From Archaeoglobaceae archaeon (GTDB taxonomy: Archaea > Halobacteriota > Archaeoglobi > Archaeoglobales > Archaeoglobaceae): 64,000 bases of DNA. A program made the position numbers and the translations under genes. Below the pieces are notes generated by a model. It made no database searches. It was not told the origin of the DNA and was given only the letters and a program-made list of their open reading frames with translations. Numbering within the stretch: the first letter of the stretch is position 1; each line of letters begins with the position of its first letter. This document shows positions 7,700 through 17,633 of this stretch, in pieces. The DNA lies in NCBI GenBank assembly GCA_026985525.1, contig JALSQI010000039.1, positions 53,388-117,387 on the forward strand, written 5' to 3'.

Positions 7700-9985
7700 T
7701 TATGGGAAGTAAACGAATTCTCCACTTTCAACGTATTTTTCTGGATTTATTTTTCGCCTTTCCCCCTTTAACCACTTCTCCGCAGATAGCATAGCCCCAA
7801 TTCTGTTAAGAGGCGTGTTGTTGTTTCCGCAGTGATAACTGTAAGTGCATTTAGGACAGCCCTCAATTCTACTGCAATCGCAGTTCTTTAAAACATCGTA
7901 AGCTACTTTAAAAGCCTTTTCCAGCCTTTCGAAGAGTAATTTGCTGAGTCCAGAACCACCTTTTACCGCATCGTAAACGAATATATCACCTTCTGGGGTA
8001 GATATTCCACCTATGTGTTGACTTCCTCCAGTTAAAGCGTCGCTCGACTCTATTAATACGTGCTCAAGTGCGTGAAAACTTCCAGCGTAATAATCCTCGT
8101 AATCCCTTTCTTCAGGGAAAGGTGCGGTTAAAATGAACCCCTTAGTCGGGAAAGTGTAACTTACTGGATCTATGTAGCAAGTCTTCAGTTTTTTGTTGTT
8201 AAATATATCCTTCACTACGTAACCGTAAACTGAAATAGTTATTTCCATGGAGCAGTAAGCGGAATCTTCTTTTAACAACTCTACTTTTTTCACTACGGGA
8301 ATAGACGAGTAAAGAGGTTCGGTTATAAGATTAAACTCATCCTTAGAACACTTCTCTAAGATGGCTTTAGTGTTTTTCAGTTCAATGCACTTGTACTTAA
8401 CACCTCCGTGAATTATTAAGCTGCCGGGAAACAGCTCTTTTATAGCAACTGGAAGAGTTCTTTCACCAACTTTTTTACCTTCGTGTATCATATCTATTTT
8501 ATCTCCTATGCCCCTCATGCTAAAGCTTTTCATAAATTCCATAGCCTTTTCAGAAGGAAATAGCTTCAATCCATGAAAACTCGCAAAACCTTTTTCAACT
8601 AAGTATTCCACTGCCTTCATCCATTCATCTCTTATTTCTAACAAATCGAGCGGCTTTTCTATACACATCGAGAGCAAGTGGTGTCTCATCAACTCTTCGT
8701 TCATCTTTTCTGCATAGCAATGCATTTCATCTCTAAGGTATTCCTCAGGCTTGAGTTTGTAGTACTGAGCTATCGTATCTTCCTCTCTCATGAGCAAAAT
8801 ACCTATGCAGTCCTGACCTTTTCTACCAGCCCTACCAGATCTCTGAACAAACGTAGAGTAGTTTACAAGTTCTGAAATTACGGCATCTACATCTCCAATA
8901 TCTATTCCAAGCTCCAAAGTTGAAGTCGAAACTACAACTGGCAGTTCACCGTGCTTAAATGCTCTCTCGACTCTTTCCCTCCTATCTCTCGTAAGACCCG
9001 ACTTATGAACTTCAGCCATTATACCGTTTTGTCTCAAAATCCAAGCGGCGGTTTCAACGAATCTGTAAGAATTTCCAAAAACCAAGACTTTTTTACCTCT
9101 AAGTGCTGAAACGACTTCGAGTAGAGACGTGTATATCGAAGGAGTTAGCCTCATGATAAAGTGCATCCTTGATTTTCTGTGATTCCCCGCAACGTGATAA
9201 AATTCCCTATCAAAAATACTACTTGCAAAATCTTTTGGATTTGCAATAGTGGCGGAAGAGCAAACAACTCTGTAGTCAGAAAACCTATCCAACCTAACGC
9301 TTAAGTAGTGCATGTTTGTTCCAAGTATTCCAGAATAAGCGTGCAGTTCGTCAACAACTAAAAACCTTAGCTCTTTCACAACCTCTCTAAACCTTGGGTT
9401 GTTTCTAAGGTGGTAGTCTATCATGTCTGGGTTACTAAGCAAAACGTCTGCTTTTCCGGAAAAAACTTCTCTTCTTTCCTCGTAGCTCGAATCACCGTCG
9501 AACTTAACGACTTTCAATCCAAGAAAAGAAGAGTAGTAAGATATTTTCTCGTATTGATCCCTCGTTAAAGCCTTAGTCGGATAAAGCACTATAGCCATTC
9601 CTCCTCTACTGATTTCGTCTATGACTGGTAAGGAAAAAGCCTCTGTTTTTCCAAAACCTGTAGGTGCTGTAATTACAACGTTTTCTCCTCGTTTAATCCT
9701 ATCTATAGCTTCTTTTTGAAATGGGTAGAGTTTTTCTATCCCCCTACAACGCAGAGCTTCTTTCAGCTCTTTGGATAAATTAACTCTATCAAGCTCTACA
9801 GATGGATCTTTTCTGTAAGGTTCAAAACACTTATAAAAAATTATTTCGTCTTCTGTATCAAATAGGGGTCTTAGCTCTTCGTTTGGACATATTTCCAGAT
9901 TTTTCTGTCTTCTCGTTTTTTTACTACATACACATCTACTTTTGAGCATTCCACATTTCGGGCAGAATAGGTCGTTGACGTCCAT
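7700..9985 (-). CDS. DEAD/DEAH-box helicase with C-terminal DUF1998 zinc domain (Hrq1/MrfA-like)
   Basis: A 761-aa superfamily 2 helicase. An N-terminal zinc-like knuckle (CPKC...CVC, residues 8-20) precedes the Q-like motif LYPFQKEA and the Walker A TGFGKTE. Walker B is DELH, motif III SSATIAN, and motif VI QRSGRAGRKGQ. The C-terminal DUF1998 region has a cysteine cluster (CDC...CPKC...YHC) that in MrfA-type proteins binds zinc. Relatives act in repair of crosslinked or alkylated DNA; this role is inferred. It ends an apparent three-gene operon with a coiled-coil protein and hel308, with only three bases between it and the upstream gene. Confidence 0.88.
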   Translation of the reverse strand: MDVNDLFCPKCGMLKSRCVCSKKTRRQKNLEICPNEELRPLFDTEDEIIFYKCFEPYRKDPSVELDRVNLSKELKEALRCRGIEKLYPFQKEAIDRIKRGENVVITAPTGFGKTEAFSLPVIDEISRGGMAIVLYPTKALTRDQYEKISYYSSFLGLKVVKFDGDSSYEERREVFSGKADVLLSNPDMIDYHLRNNPRFREVVKELRFLVVDELHAYSGILGTNMHYLSVRLDRFSDYRVVCSSATIANPKDFASSIFDREFYHVAGNHRKSRMHFIMRLTPSIYTSLLEVVSALRGKKVLVFGNSYRFVETAAWILRQNGIMAEVHKSGLTRDRRERVERAFKHGELPVVVSTSTLELGIDIGDVDAVISELVNYSTFVQRSGRAGRKGQDCIGILLMREEDTIAQYYKLKPEEYLRDEMHCYAEKMNEELMRHHLLSMCIEKPLDLLEIRDEWMKAVEYLVEKGFASFHGLKLFPSEKAMEFMKSFSMRGIGDKIDMIHEGKKVGERTLPVAIKELFPGSLIIHGGVKYKCIELKNTKAILEKCSKDEFNLITEPLYSSIPVVKKVELLKEDSAYCSMEITISVYGYVVKDIFNNKKLKTCYIDPVSYTFPTKGFILTAPFPEERDYEDYYAGSFHALEHVLIESSDALTGGSQHIGGISTPEGDIFVYDAVKGGSGLSKLLFERLEKAFKVAYDVLKNCDCSRIEGCPKCTYSYHCGNNNTPLNRIGAMLSAEKWLKGERRKINPEKYVESGEFVYFP

Positions 9986-9988
9986 ATT

Positions 9989-10441
9989 TTAGCTCATTTC
10001 ATTCATTTCTTTTGACAAAATTTCTATCTCCTCCATAGCTCTGTCTATGCTCTCCTTAATCTCTTCAAAAGTTGAATCGGGCAAATCGACGCCAATTTCT
10101 TTTATAGTTTCTTCTATACTCTCGTTCAGCTTTTTCTGCGTATCCTTAAGCAGTTGTAATATCATGGAGTAGTGTTCTTTCAGCTGAGTTAAAGCGTACC
10201 TCTTAAGCTTTTTCAAGTTGTCCTGTGCATCTTCAACAGAAACTTCTCCAGACATGAAGATATGAGTTATCGATTCGGCGTCGTTTCTAAACATGTCCAA
10301 AACTACTTCTGGATCTCTCAAATCCTTAGAAACTCTTTTTATGTCTTCCATAGCCTCGTCAACAGTCTTTGACAACTCCATACAGTACTTCATAAGCTCC
10401 CCAATTTTTTCCAGATACGTGTTTCTATAAGCGAGAGTCAT
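9989..10441 (-). CDS. Uncharacterised coiled-coil protein between two helicase genes
   Basis: A 150-aa acidic protein that I do not recognise. It is predicted to be almost entirely helical, with heptad-like stretches rich in Glu, Lys, Leu and Ile over its whole length and no cysteines suggesting metal binding beyond a single Cys. It has no signal peptide or membrane segment. It sits five bases after hel308 and three bases before the DUF1998 helicase on the same strand, so all three are probably cotranscribed. An accessory or regulatory role to one of the helicases is a reasonable guess from context only. Confidence 0.75.
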   Translation of the reverse strand: MTLAYRNTYLEKIGELMKYCMELSKTVDEAMEDIKRVSKDLRDPEVVLDMFRNDAESITHIFMSGEVSVEDAQDNLKKLKRYALTQLKEHYSMILQLLKDTQKKLNESIEETIKEIGVDLPDSTFEEIKESIDRAMEEIEILSKEMNEMS

Positions 10442-10446
10442 GAAAC

Positions 10447-12546
10447 TCAGCTTTGTTGAGAAGACTTAAGGTTTTTGCCTCTCAAAGCTTTTTCCACAAC
10501 TCTCTTGCCAATTAACTTTTCTGCTTTTTCCCTCATTTTAATTAGTTCACTCAAATTCCTTATACCATTACTGTAAAGCTTTCTCGCTCTAACTCTACCT
10601 ACTCCTTCCAACTGCACTAATTCAAGTAATTCCTCTTTAACACCGTATTTAATTCTAAAAATCATAGAGTGCAAAAATCCGCTTAGTTCGTGACCTTTAA
10701 ACTCAGCTATTCTGTAAAGAGAGTTCATCAACCATTCTGCCGTTTCGACTATTCTCCTCAAATCTCCTGGTGCAATACTGTACTTCGCACATATCGTGTT
10801 TTCGTCAACCTCATTAACCCAATCAAACAAGCAAAAAGCTGTTTTAAGCTCTTCGAGGAACCAATCGTAGTCAGATGATGATGAGGGAGGAACGTAAGTA
10901 AATTCTTCGTAATGCTGGAATAACAAGTCCTCCAACCAGTCGTCATCTCTCCTTATGTACAGCTTTTCAATGTCGGGAGACCTGCAAATAAGGTGCAAAA
11001 CTGAAATGTCGGACTCTTTACACTTGTCAATCTCCTTATAGAACAAATAACCGGTAAGAGGATCTATGTAAAGTCTGGAAACGAGTTCTCCTATGGAAGT
11101 AACTGTTATTTTAACGCCATCTCTCTCTACAAAACCCCAGTTTTCCAGCTGTCTCACAACTCTTTCAATTTCAAACCACACTGGGGTTTCATTCTGGTGG
11201 AAAAAGAAAGTCGATTCAAAAAACTCCTCTATTTTTTCAACGTTCTTTAGCTCAGATGCAAGAGCCAAGGTGTGAAATCTCATGCTGTTTTCACTGCCAA
11301 GCTTTGATTCAACTCTTTCGACTTCTCCAGCTATGTACTTTCTTAAGACTTCTTTTTTTGCTTTTTCATCTCTCACAACAACTATAGCTTCACCTCTATC
11401 GTCTAATCCCGGTCTTCCAGCCCTGCCCGCCATCTGCTTGTATTCCATGACTTTTATTGGCTTGCTATAAAAGCCCGAAAATCTGTGATAGGATTTAACG
11501 ATAACAGTTCTCGCCGGTAAGTTAACTCCTGCAGAAAGAGTAGGAGTCGCCACTATTACTTTGATTTTCCCTTCTCTAAAAGCCTTTTCTACCAAAACTC
11601 TTTGAGAAGGTAATAAACCGGCGTGGTGAAAAGCAACACCTCTTTTAACACACTCCGCCAGTTTTAAACTCATCTCACCGTCATTCTCTTCGAGAATTTT
11701 TTCAGCTAAGTTTTTTGTTCTCCCTATATTCAGTTCTGAAAGCTTTAAAGCAGTACTTTCAGCGTTTTTTCTCGTAGAATCGAAAACTAAAACTTGACCT
11801 CTTTTAACGCAATCCAAAACAAGGTCTTCGTAATTTCCCGATAAGCTCCTTTCTTCAACTAATTCTGCTCTATCGTAAAGTTCTACTTTTCCTCTACAAA
11901 AAACACCCTCGTAAAGTGGTACCGGCCTCCAATCGCTCTCGATTAAAACTGCATCCAGCCACTTAGCTATCTCATCAGCGTTAGGTATAGTTGCTGAAAG
12001 AGCTATTATTCTCCTGTCCTTCATTCTCGACATTAGAATTTCTAAGTTTGGTCCTCTCTTAGCAGAATCGAGCAAGTGAACTTCGTCAACTATTAGAGCT
12101 GTAACTCTATCTACCCACCCAGCTCTGTTCCTTATAAGAGAGTCTGCCTTTTCGGCAGTGGTTACAACTATATCGCACTCACCAAGCCACTCATCCTTAG
12201 ATTCGTAGTCTCCAGTAGTAATCCCGACTTTTATTCCTATTTTTTCCCACTCCTTAAAAGTTTCGTACTTTTCGCTTGCAAGAGCTCTAAGAGGTACTAC
12301 GTACAAGCATTTACCGCCTTTTATTACTTCTCTAAGCATAGCAAGCTCCGCTATTAGGGTTTTTCCACTCGCAGTCGGTACCGCTATTACCATGTTTTTG
12401 TCTGAAAAAAGCCCCATTCTAACAGCCATTACTTGAGGCGGAAAAAGCCCTTTAACGCCTCTTTCCTTAAGAACTTTAACCGCGTATCTGGAAATAAATT
12501 CTTCGAGCGCATCTACGCAAAGTTCATCAGCTCTTCTGAATTCCAC
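10447..12546 (-). CDS. hel308: Hel308/Hjm family ATP-dependent DNA helicase
   Basis: A 3'-5' superfamily 2 helicase that acts at stalled or forked replication structures. It is 699 aa, as expected for the family. Motifs in order: TASGKT (Walker A), PLRALASEK (Ia), TTAEKADSL (Ib), DEVH (II), ALSATIPN (III), [16 protein letters not shown] (V) and [10 protein letters not shown] (VI). A winged helix and ratchet domain follow, and a helix-hairpin-helix-like segment ([13 protein letters not shown]) lies near the C-terminus. It is the first gene of a likely operon; an AT-rich TATA-like stretch lies near 12571-12580 upstream. Confidence 0.93.
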   Translation of the reverse strand: MEFRRADELCVDALEEFISRYAVKVLKERGVKGLFPPQVMAVRMGLFSDKNMVIAVPTASGKTLIAELAMLREVIKGGKCLYVVPLRALASEKYETFKEWEKIGIKVGITTGDYESKDEWLGECDIVVTTAEKADSLIRNRAGWVDRVTALIVDEVHLLDSAKRGPNLEILMSRMKDRRIIALSATIPNADEIAKWLDAVLIESDWRPVPLYEGVFCRGKVELYDRAELVEERSLSGNYEDLVLDCVKRGQVLVFDSTRKNAESTALKLSELNIGRTKNLAEKILEENDGEMSLKLAECVKRGVAFHHAGLLPSQRVLVEKAFREGKIKVIVATPTLSAGVNLPARTVIVKSYHRFSGFYSKPIKVMEYKQMAGRAGRPGLDDRGEAIVVVRDEKAKKEVLRKYIAGEVERVESKLGSENSMRFHTLALASELKNVEKIEEFFESTFFFHQNETPVWFEIERVVRQLENWGFVERDGVKITVTSIGELVSRLYIDPLTGYLFYKEIDKCKESDISVLHLICRSPDIEKLYIRRDDDWLEDLLFQHYEEFTYVPPSSSSDYDWFLEELKTAFCLFDWVNEVDENTICAKYSIAPGDLRRIVETAEWLMNSLYRIAEFKGHELSGFLHSMIFRIKYGVKEELLELVQLEGVGRVRARKLYSNGIRNLSELIKMREKAEKLIGKRVVEKALRGKNLKSSQQS

Positions 12547-12645
12547 TCAGAAAAGTTATTGTTAACTGTTATATTATTTTTCCGAGTTAACTCCTAAAAA
12601 ACTGAGAGAAAAGTTTTAAAACTCCAAAGTACAAGCATCTCAGCA

Positions 12646-12707
12646 CTTTCCGGCTGAAGGTTTAAAACCCGTATGGGCCGATGAATGATGACGGAAGGAA
12701 GGAGGTG
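12646..12707 (+). promoter_or_regulatory. Kink-turn-like (box C/D-like) leader element upstream of rpl7ae
   Basis: In the ~70-nt leader, CTTTCCG (12646-12652) can pair with CGGAAGG (12692-12698). Just inside that helix are CTGA (12654-12657) and TGATGA (12686-12691), the two halves of the box C/D motif bound by L7Ae, giving U.U, tandem G.A and a bulge ending in U. The ribosome binding site GGAGGTG (12701-12707) follows three bases after the helix. The upper stem is weak (GG/CC plus G.U pairs). A TATA-like TTTTAAAA lies near 12615-12622. L7Ae feedback on its own mRNA is known for archaea; its use here is inference. Confidence 0.5.
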
Positions 12708-12714
12708 TTGAAAA

Positions 12715-13077
12715 ATGGTGTACGTTAGGTTTGACGTTCCTGATGAGATACAGAAAGAAGCTTTAGCTTTATTAGAAAAAGTAAGGGAGACTGGGAAAGT
12801 GAAAAAAGGTGCAAACGAAACGACTAAAGCTGTGGAGAGAGGAATTGCAAAACTAGTCTATATAGCTACGGATGTAGATCCACCAGAAATAGTAGCCCAT
12901 CTGCCTTTGCTGTGTGAAGAAAAGAACATACCGTACGTTTACATAAATGGAAAAAGTGAAATAGGGAGGGCTGTAGGAATAGAGGTTGACTGCTCGTCTG
13001 CCGCAATAGTTAACGAGGGCGAGGCTAAGAAGGAGTTGAGCCAGCTCGTAAGTAAAATAGAAGGTTTGAAGAAGTAA
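12715..13077 (+). CDS. rpl7ae: Ribosomal protein L7Ae
   Basis: A 120-aa kink-turn RNA-binding protein of the large ribosomal subunit that is also the core protein of archaeal box C/D and H/ACA guide RNPs and part of RNase P. The signature RNA-binding stretch [14 protein letters not shown] lies near residues 31-44, and the hydrophobic loop (AIVNEG) near the end contacts the kink. The ATG at 12715 has a strong GGAGGTG site. It heads the conserved archaeal cluster rpl7ae-rps28e-rpl24e-ndk-infB. Three RNA elements in this window (leader, 43.4 kb, 61.9 kb) look like its ligands. Confidence 0.97.
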   Translation: MVYVRFDVPDEIQKEALALLEKVRETGKVKKGANETTKAVERGIAKLVYIATDVDPPEIVAHLPLLCEEKNIPYVYINGKSEIGRAVGIEVDCSSAAIVNEGEAKKELSQLVSKIEGLKK

Positions 13078-13099
13078 TTTAAAAACTCAGGTGAGGTGT

Positions 13100-13315
13100 A
13101 TGGCTGAAGAAGAGGATATTCAGCCCGCAGAAGTTATAGAAATTATTGGTAGAACTGGAATGCATGGAGAAGCTACGCAGGTGAAAGTTAGGGTACTTGC
13201 CGGAGAAAACAAAGGTAGAATAATAACGAGAAACGTATTTGGCCCTGTTAGGGTAGGAGACGTTCTAATGATAAAAGAGACGGCGAGAGAGGCGAGAAAG
13301 CTTTTGGTAAGGTGA
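13100..13315 (+). CDS. rps28e: Ribosomal protein S28e
   Basis: A 71-aa small-subunit protein with the family's OB-fold core ([23 protein letters not shown] split by the loop, then [13 protein letters not shown]) and the conserved C-terminal ETAREAR. ATG at 13100 is preferred over the GTG at 13091 because GTGAGGTG sits just ahead of it and because the family begins close to this Met. It lies 22 bases after rpl7ae and four bases before rpl24e, in the usual archaeal order. Confidence 0.96.
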   Translation: MAEEEDIQPAEVIEIIGRTGMHGEATQVKVRVLAGENKGRIITRNVFGPVRVGDVLMIKETAREARKLLVR

Positions 13316-13319
13316 TAGT

Positions 13320-13496
13320 ATGGAAAAGAGAATTTGCTCTTTCTGCGGGCACGAAATAGAAGTTGGAACTGGTAAAATGTACGTAAGAAAGGATGGTAAG
13401 GTTCTTTACTTCTGTTCGAGGAAGTGCGAAAAGAACATGTTAGAGTTGAAGAGAAACCCAAGAAAGCTTAAGTGGACGAAGTACTACAGGAAGTGA
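13320..13496 (+). CDS. rpl24e: Ribosomal protein L24e
   Basis: A short 58-aa gene. The translation begins [18 protein letters not shown] and contains two zinc-binding Cys pairs (CSFC and CSRKC), then a basic tail ending LKWTKYYRK, which is diagnostic for archaeal L24e. GGTGAT overlaps the stop of rps28e and serves as ribosome binding site. It is followed after five bases by ndk. The protein sits on the large subunit at the bridge to the small subunit. Confidence 0.95.
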   Translation: MEKRICSFCGHEIEVGTGKMYVRKDGKVLYFCSRKCEKNMLELKRNPRKLKWTKYYRK

Positions 13497-13501
13497 TATA
13501 G

Positions 13502-13951
13502 ATGGAAAGGACTTTCGTAATGATTAAACCAGATGGTGTGCAGAGAGGTCTGATTGGGGAAGTAATATCAAGATTGGAAAGAAAAGGGCTTAAGATTGTT
13601 GCAATGAAAATGCTCTGGATTCAGGAAGAAACGGCAAGAGAACACTACGCCGAACACTCAGAAAAACCGTTTTTCCAAGCCCTCGTTGACTACATAACCT
13701 CAGGCCCAGTAGTTGCGATGGTAGTAGAGGGAAAAGAGGCTGTTAAAGTAGTGAGAACATTAGTAGGAGCTACAAATCCAGTAGAAGCAAGTCCGGGGAC
13801 AATAAGAGGAGACTTCGGAATGGACATAGGCAGAAATGTCGTCCACGCTTCCGACTCCTTAGAGTCTGCAGAAAGAGAAATTTCACTATTCTTTGACGCA
13901 GAAGAAATATTCGAATACTCAAAATCTGGAGAAGAGTGGATTTACGAATAA
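13502..13951 (+). CDS. ndk: Nucleoside diphosphate kinase
   Basis: Transfers gamma phosphate between NTPs and NDPs. The 149-aa protein starts [15 protein letters not shown], as in all NDKs, and contains the catalytic histidine in NVVHASDS (about residue 119) and the nucleotide-binding GTIRGDFG. It is the fourth gene of the rpl7ae cluster and is followed by a short T-rich stretch (13952-13960) before infB that could attenuate or terminate transcription. Confidence 0.97.
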   Translation: MERTFVMIKPDGVQRGLIGEVISRLERKGLKIVAMKMLWIQEETAREHYAEHSEKPFFQALVDYITSGPVVAMVVEGKEAVKVVRTLVGATNPVEASPGTIRGDFGMDIGRNVVHASDSLESAEREISLFFDAEEIFEYSKSGEEWIYE

Positions 13952-14013
13952 TTCTTTTTTATTACCACCCCTCCTTCAATTCTTAAGTATAGCAAACGAA
14001 AGAAGGTGGTACG

Positions 14014-15804
14014 TTGACGAGTAAAAAGAAAAAAGAGCAGAAAAAACTAAGGACACCAATAGTTTCTGTTTTAGGCCACGTTGACCACGGAAAAACAACT
14101 TTACTCGACAAGATAAGAAAGAGTAGGGTTACTGCAAAAGAAGCTGGGGGGATTACACAGCACATAGGAGCTACTGAAATACCGATAGAAGTAATAAAAG
14201 AGATATGCAAAGACATGTGGAAGAGTAACGTAACAATACCCGGTTTACTCTTCATAGATACACCCGGACACAAGGCTTTTACGAACCTGAGGAAGAGGGG
14301 TGGTGCCTTAGCTGATCTCGCAATTTTAGTAGTTGACATAAACGAAGGTTTTAAAGACCAGACTGAAGAAGCTATATCAATACTCAAGACGTTCAAAACG
14401 CCTTTCGTCGTTGCAGCAAATAAGATAGATAGAATTCCCGGTTGGCAGAAATACGAAAATCAGCCGTTCCTAAAATCTTTTGCCAAACAAGACGATATAG
14501 TTAAGAGGAGGTTGGAGAACAGAATATACGAGTTAATAGCAAAGTTGTACGAGCACGGTTTTAACGCGGAGAGGTTTGATAGAATCAGAGATTTCACGAG
14601 AACGATCGCTATAGTGCCAGTCTCAGCAATTACCGGAGAAGGAATACCAGAACTCCTAATGCTTTTGGTAGGCTTAGCTCAGAAATATCTCGAAGAGAAT
14701 CTAAGATTGCACGTAGAAGGAAAAGCCAAAGGAACTATTTTAGAAGTCAAAGAAGAGAAGGGGCTTGGAATAACGTGTGACGTTATCCTTTACGACGGAA
14801 CTCTAAGGGTTGGGGATACAATAGCCATAGCTGGTAGGGATGACGTCATAGTAACTAAGGTCAGAGGCATTTTAAAACCAAGACCGGCAAAAGAGATGAG
14901 AGTTGAAAGTAAGTTTAAAGGGGTTAAAGAAGTTACGGCTGCGGCGGGAATAAAGCTTGTAGCTCCTAAGTTGGAAAACGTAGTTGCTGGAAGTGAATTT
15001 GAAGCTGTAGAAAGTGAAGAAGACATAGAAAAGTTTAGAGAGAGGATAAAGAAAGAGTACGAGGAGATAGCGATAAGAACAGATGAAGAGGGAGTTGTAC
15101 TAAAAACGGACACCTTAGGCTCCCTCGAAGCTCTGATAAACGAGTTTAAGGAAAACGGAATTCCAATAAAAAAAGCTGAAGTTGGAGATATAGATAAAAG
15201 AGATATAGTAGAAGCTTCAGCAAATAGGGACGAGCTTAACAGAGTAGTAATTGGATTTAACGTCAAAACCCTACCGGGAGTTGAGGAGGAAGCTGAAAAA
15301 TACGAAGTCAAGTTGTTCATAGATTCTGTAATTTACTCCCTTATAGACAGAGTTACGGAGTGGAGAGAAAAGAAGAGGTTAGAAATGGAAAGGCAAAAAG
15401 TAGAGTCTATCATAATGCCCGGTAAGATAAAGCTGTTGAAAAACTTCATTTTTAGAAGGAGTAAGCCCGCAATTATTGGAGCAAAGATTCTGGCTGGAGA
15501 AGTTAAGAAAGGAGCTAAACTAATTAAGCCAGACGGAAGTGTTGTTGGCATTGTTAAAAGCATGAAGAAAGAAAACGACTTCCTCAACGTCGCAAAAGAA
15601 GGGGATGAGTTGGCAATAGCTATAGATAACGCTGTAATAGGTAGGAACTTGGAAGGTGATGAAGTACTATACGTTGATATACCTGAAAGGCATGCGAGAG
15701 TTATAAGGAGAGAACTTTACAACTCTCTTAGCGAAGAGACTAAAAAAGCTTTTGACGAGTTTTTGGAGATAAAGAGAAGGGAGAAAAAGACGTGGGGATT
15801 GTAA
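14014..15804 (+). CDS. infB: Translation initiation factor aIF5B (IF2 family)
   Basis: A GTPase that promotes ribosomal subunit joining. The 596-aa archaeal form lacks the long N-terminal extension of bacterial IF2. G motifs: GHVDHGKTT (G1, about 20-28), GGITQHIGA (G2), DTPGH (G3), NKID (G4). Domain II, the wedge domain III and the C-terminal tRNA-contacting domain IV (ending LEIKRREKKTWGL) follow. The start is TTG at 14014, supported by AGGTGGT four bases ahead. It ends the conserved cluster beginning at rpl7ae. Confidence 0.96.
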   Translation: MTSKKKKEQKKLRTPIVSVLGHVDHGKTTLLDKIRKSRVTAKEAGGITQHIGATEIPIEVIKEICKDMWKSNVTIPGLLFIDTPGHKAFTNLRKRGGALADLAILVVDINEGFKDQTEEAISILKTFKTPFVVAANKIDRIPGWQKYENQPFLKSFAKQDDIVKRRLENRIYELIAKLYEHGFNAERFDRIRDFTRTIAIVPVSAITGEGIPELLMLLVGLAQKYLEENLRLHVEGKAKGTILEVKEEKGLGITCDVILYDGTLRVGDTIAIAGRDDVIVTKVRGILKPRPAKEMRVESKFKGVKEVTAAAGIKLVAPKLENVVAGSEFEAVESEEDIEKFRERIKKEYEEIAIRTDEEGVVLKTDTLGSLEALINEFKENGIPIKKAEVGDIDKRDIVEASANRDELNRVVIGFNVKTLPGVEEEAEKYEVKLFIDSVIYSLIDRVTEWREKKRLEMERQKVESIIMPGKIKLLKNFIFRRSKPAIIGAKILAGEVKKGAKLIKPDGSVVGIVKSMKKENDFLNVAKEGDELAIAIDNAVIGRNLEGDEVLYVDIPERHARVIRRELYNSLSEETKKAFDEFLEIKRREKKTWGL

Positions 15805-15959
15805 ATACGTAATTTAAGTCTCAGGCTTATAACTTCCAAGATTAGACTATATGTGTACTTCGTCAGCTTTTCTGAAAAACAGGAATGTAGAATTCGTTAT
15901 ACAAAAACTCGACTGTGTAATTAAAAAACAGAAAAAGCATAATACTTGTTTAGATTAAT

Positions 15960-17633
15960 ATGGTCATGCTCACGTTCAGGGAGTTTTCGGAGTTCTGTAA
16001 TTCCTTAGAAAAAATTTCTTCAACTCTCGAAATTACGGCGAAAATTGCAGGATTTTTAAGAAAAATAGAGGACGATTCAGATTTATACGATGTCGTACTT
16101 TTTCTAATGGGAAAAGTTTATCCAAGTTGGGATGAAAGGGAATTGGGAATTGGCATTGGACTCGTTTACGAAGCTCTAAAAATAGCTACAGGAGTTGAAA
16201 GAAAGAAAATAGAAGAACTGTTAAGAGAAACGGGTGATTTGGGTAAAACAGCAGAAGTCTTAATCAGGAAAAAAAGACAGCTAACTCTTTTCCAAGAGGA
16301 ATTGACTATAAGAAAAGTTAGAGAAGTTTTCGATACTATTAGCTCGCTCAGTGGAGAAGGAAGTCAGAAGAGAAAGATAAAACTTCTGGCAGATTTGTAC
16401 GTTTCAGCTTCCCCCATAGAAGCGAGGTATCTAACAAGGCTAGTTCTCGGAGAAATGAGACTTGGAGTTGGAGAAGGCATAATTAGAGATGCTATAGCAA
16501 AAGCGTGGGGAATAGACAGCGAGTTAGTTGAAAGAGCGTACATGATTACTAACGACTTTGGCAAAGTTGCAGTCGTTGCAAAAAGAGAAGGTAAAGCTGG
16601 ATTGGAGAAGCTGAAGATAAAGCTACACATTCCCGTTAAAATGATGTTAGCTCAAGTAGCTGAAGGAATAGAACAGGCAATAAGGGAAATGAAAAGAGTT
16701 GCAGTAGAATGGAAATTTGACGGAACAAGAGTACAGATTCATTGGGGCGAGGGAAAAGTAACTATTTACTCGAGAAGACTTGAAAACGTAACCAAAGCTT
16801 TACCGGAAATAGTGGAAGAAGTGAAAAAAGTCGTAAAAGAAGGCGTGATATTAGACGGAGAAGCTGTAGCAATAAAAGACGGAAGACCCATGCCTTTTCA
16901 GCACATACTAAGAAGGTTTAGGAGGAAGCACGAAGTGGGAAAGATGCTCGAAAAGATACCGATAAAAGTTTACCTCTTCGACGTACTTTATGCAAATGGG
17001 GAGACGATAGATTTGCCTTTAAAAGAGAGAAGAACAATTCTCGAATCACTCGTCAAAGAATCGGATAGAATAACTATAGCAGAACAAATAGTAACAAATA
17101 AAGAAGAGGATATAGAAGAGATGTACAACCAAGCATTAAACGCTGGACACGAAGGAGTTATGATGAAAAATCCAGAATCACCTTACATTCCGGGAAAGAG
17201 AGGTAAAAACTGGCTAAAGTTAAAGCCGGTGATGGAAAACTTGGACTTAGTAGTCGTCGGCGGAGAGTGGGGCGAAGGTAAGAGAAGTCACTTGATAAGT
17301 TCCTTCGAACTCGCTTGCTTGGATGAATATGGTAGATTGCTGAGAGTTGGAAAAGTCGCAACTGGTTTTACTGACGAACAATTAGAGGAATTAACAGAGT
17401 TGTTCAAACCTCTAATAGAATATCAAGAAGGTAAAGTCGTAAAATTTAAACCGTATTACGTTTTTGAGGTAGCTTACCAAGAAATACAAAAAAGCCCCAA
17501 GTACGAGAGCGGATTTGCTTTAAGGTTTCCGAGATTCGTAAGGTTGAGAGAGGATAAAAGTGTTGAAGAGGCGGATACGATTGAAAGGATTGCAAAACTC
17601 TATGAAAGCCAGTTTAAATCAAAACGTTCTTAG
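15960..17633 (+). CDS. lig: ATP-dependent DNA ligase
   Basis: Seals nicks in replication and repair. The 557-aa protein has an N-terminal DNA-binding domain (to ~residue 225), the adenylylation domain with motif I EWKFDGTR (Lys nucleophile near residue 249), motif III, motif IV EGVMMKNP and motif V NWLKLKP, and a C-terminal OB fold (GFALRFPRFVRLREDK). A more usual motif I begins EYKYDG, so the Trp/Phe variants are slightly unusual but conservative. ATG at 15960 follows a TATA-like TAATACTT; no Shine-Dalgarno is evident. It overlaps the converging metK by 15 bp. Confidence 0.95.
   Translation: MVMLTFREFSEFCNSLEKISSTLEITAKIAGFLRKIEDDSDLYDVVLFLMGKVYPSWDERELGIGIGLVYEALKIATGVERKKIEELLRETGDLGKTAEVLIRKKRQLTLFQEELTIRKVREVFDTISSLSGEGSQKRKIKLLADLYVSASPIEARYLTRLVLGEMRLGVGEGIIRDAIAKAWGIDSELVERAYMITNDFGKVAVVAKREGKAGLEKLKIKLHIPVKMMLAQVAEGIEQAIREMKRVAVEWKFDGTRVQIHWGEGKVTIYSRRLENVTKALPEIVEEVKKVVKEGVILDGEAVAIKDGRPMPFQHILRRFRRKHEVGKMLEKIPIKVYLFDVLYANGETIDLPLKERRTILESLVKESDRITIAEQIVTNKEEDIEEMYNQALNAGHEGVMMKNPESPYIPGKRGKNWLKLKPVMENLDLVVVGGEWGEGKRSHLISSFELACLDEYGRLLRVGKVATGFTDEQLEELTELFKPLIEYQEGKVVKFKPYYVFEVAYQEIQKSPKYESGFALRFPRFVRLREDKSVEEADTIERIAKLYESQFKSKRS

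Noticed and set aside
15805..15959. Possible C/D RNA after infB
   Set aside because: CTGA/TCAG words occur but no TGATGA box with correct spacing was found on either strand.
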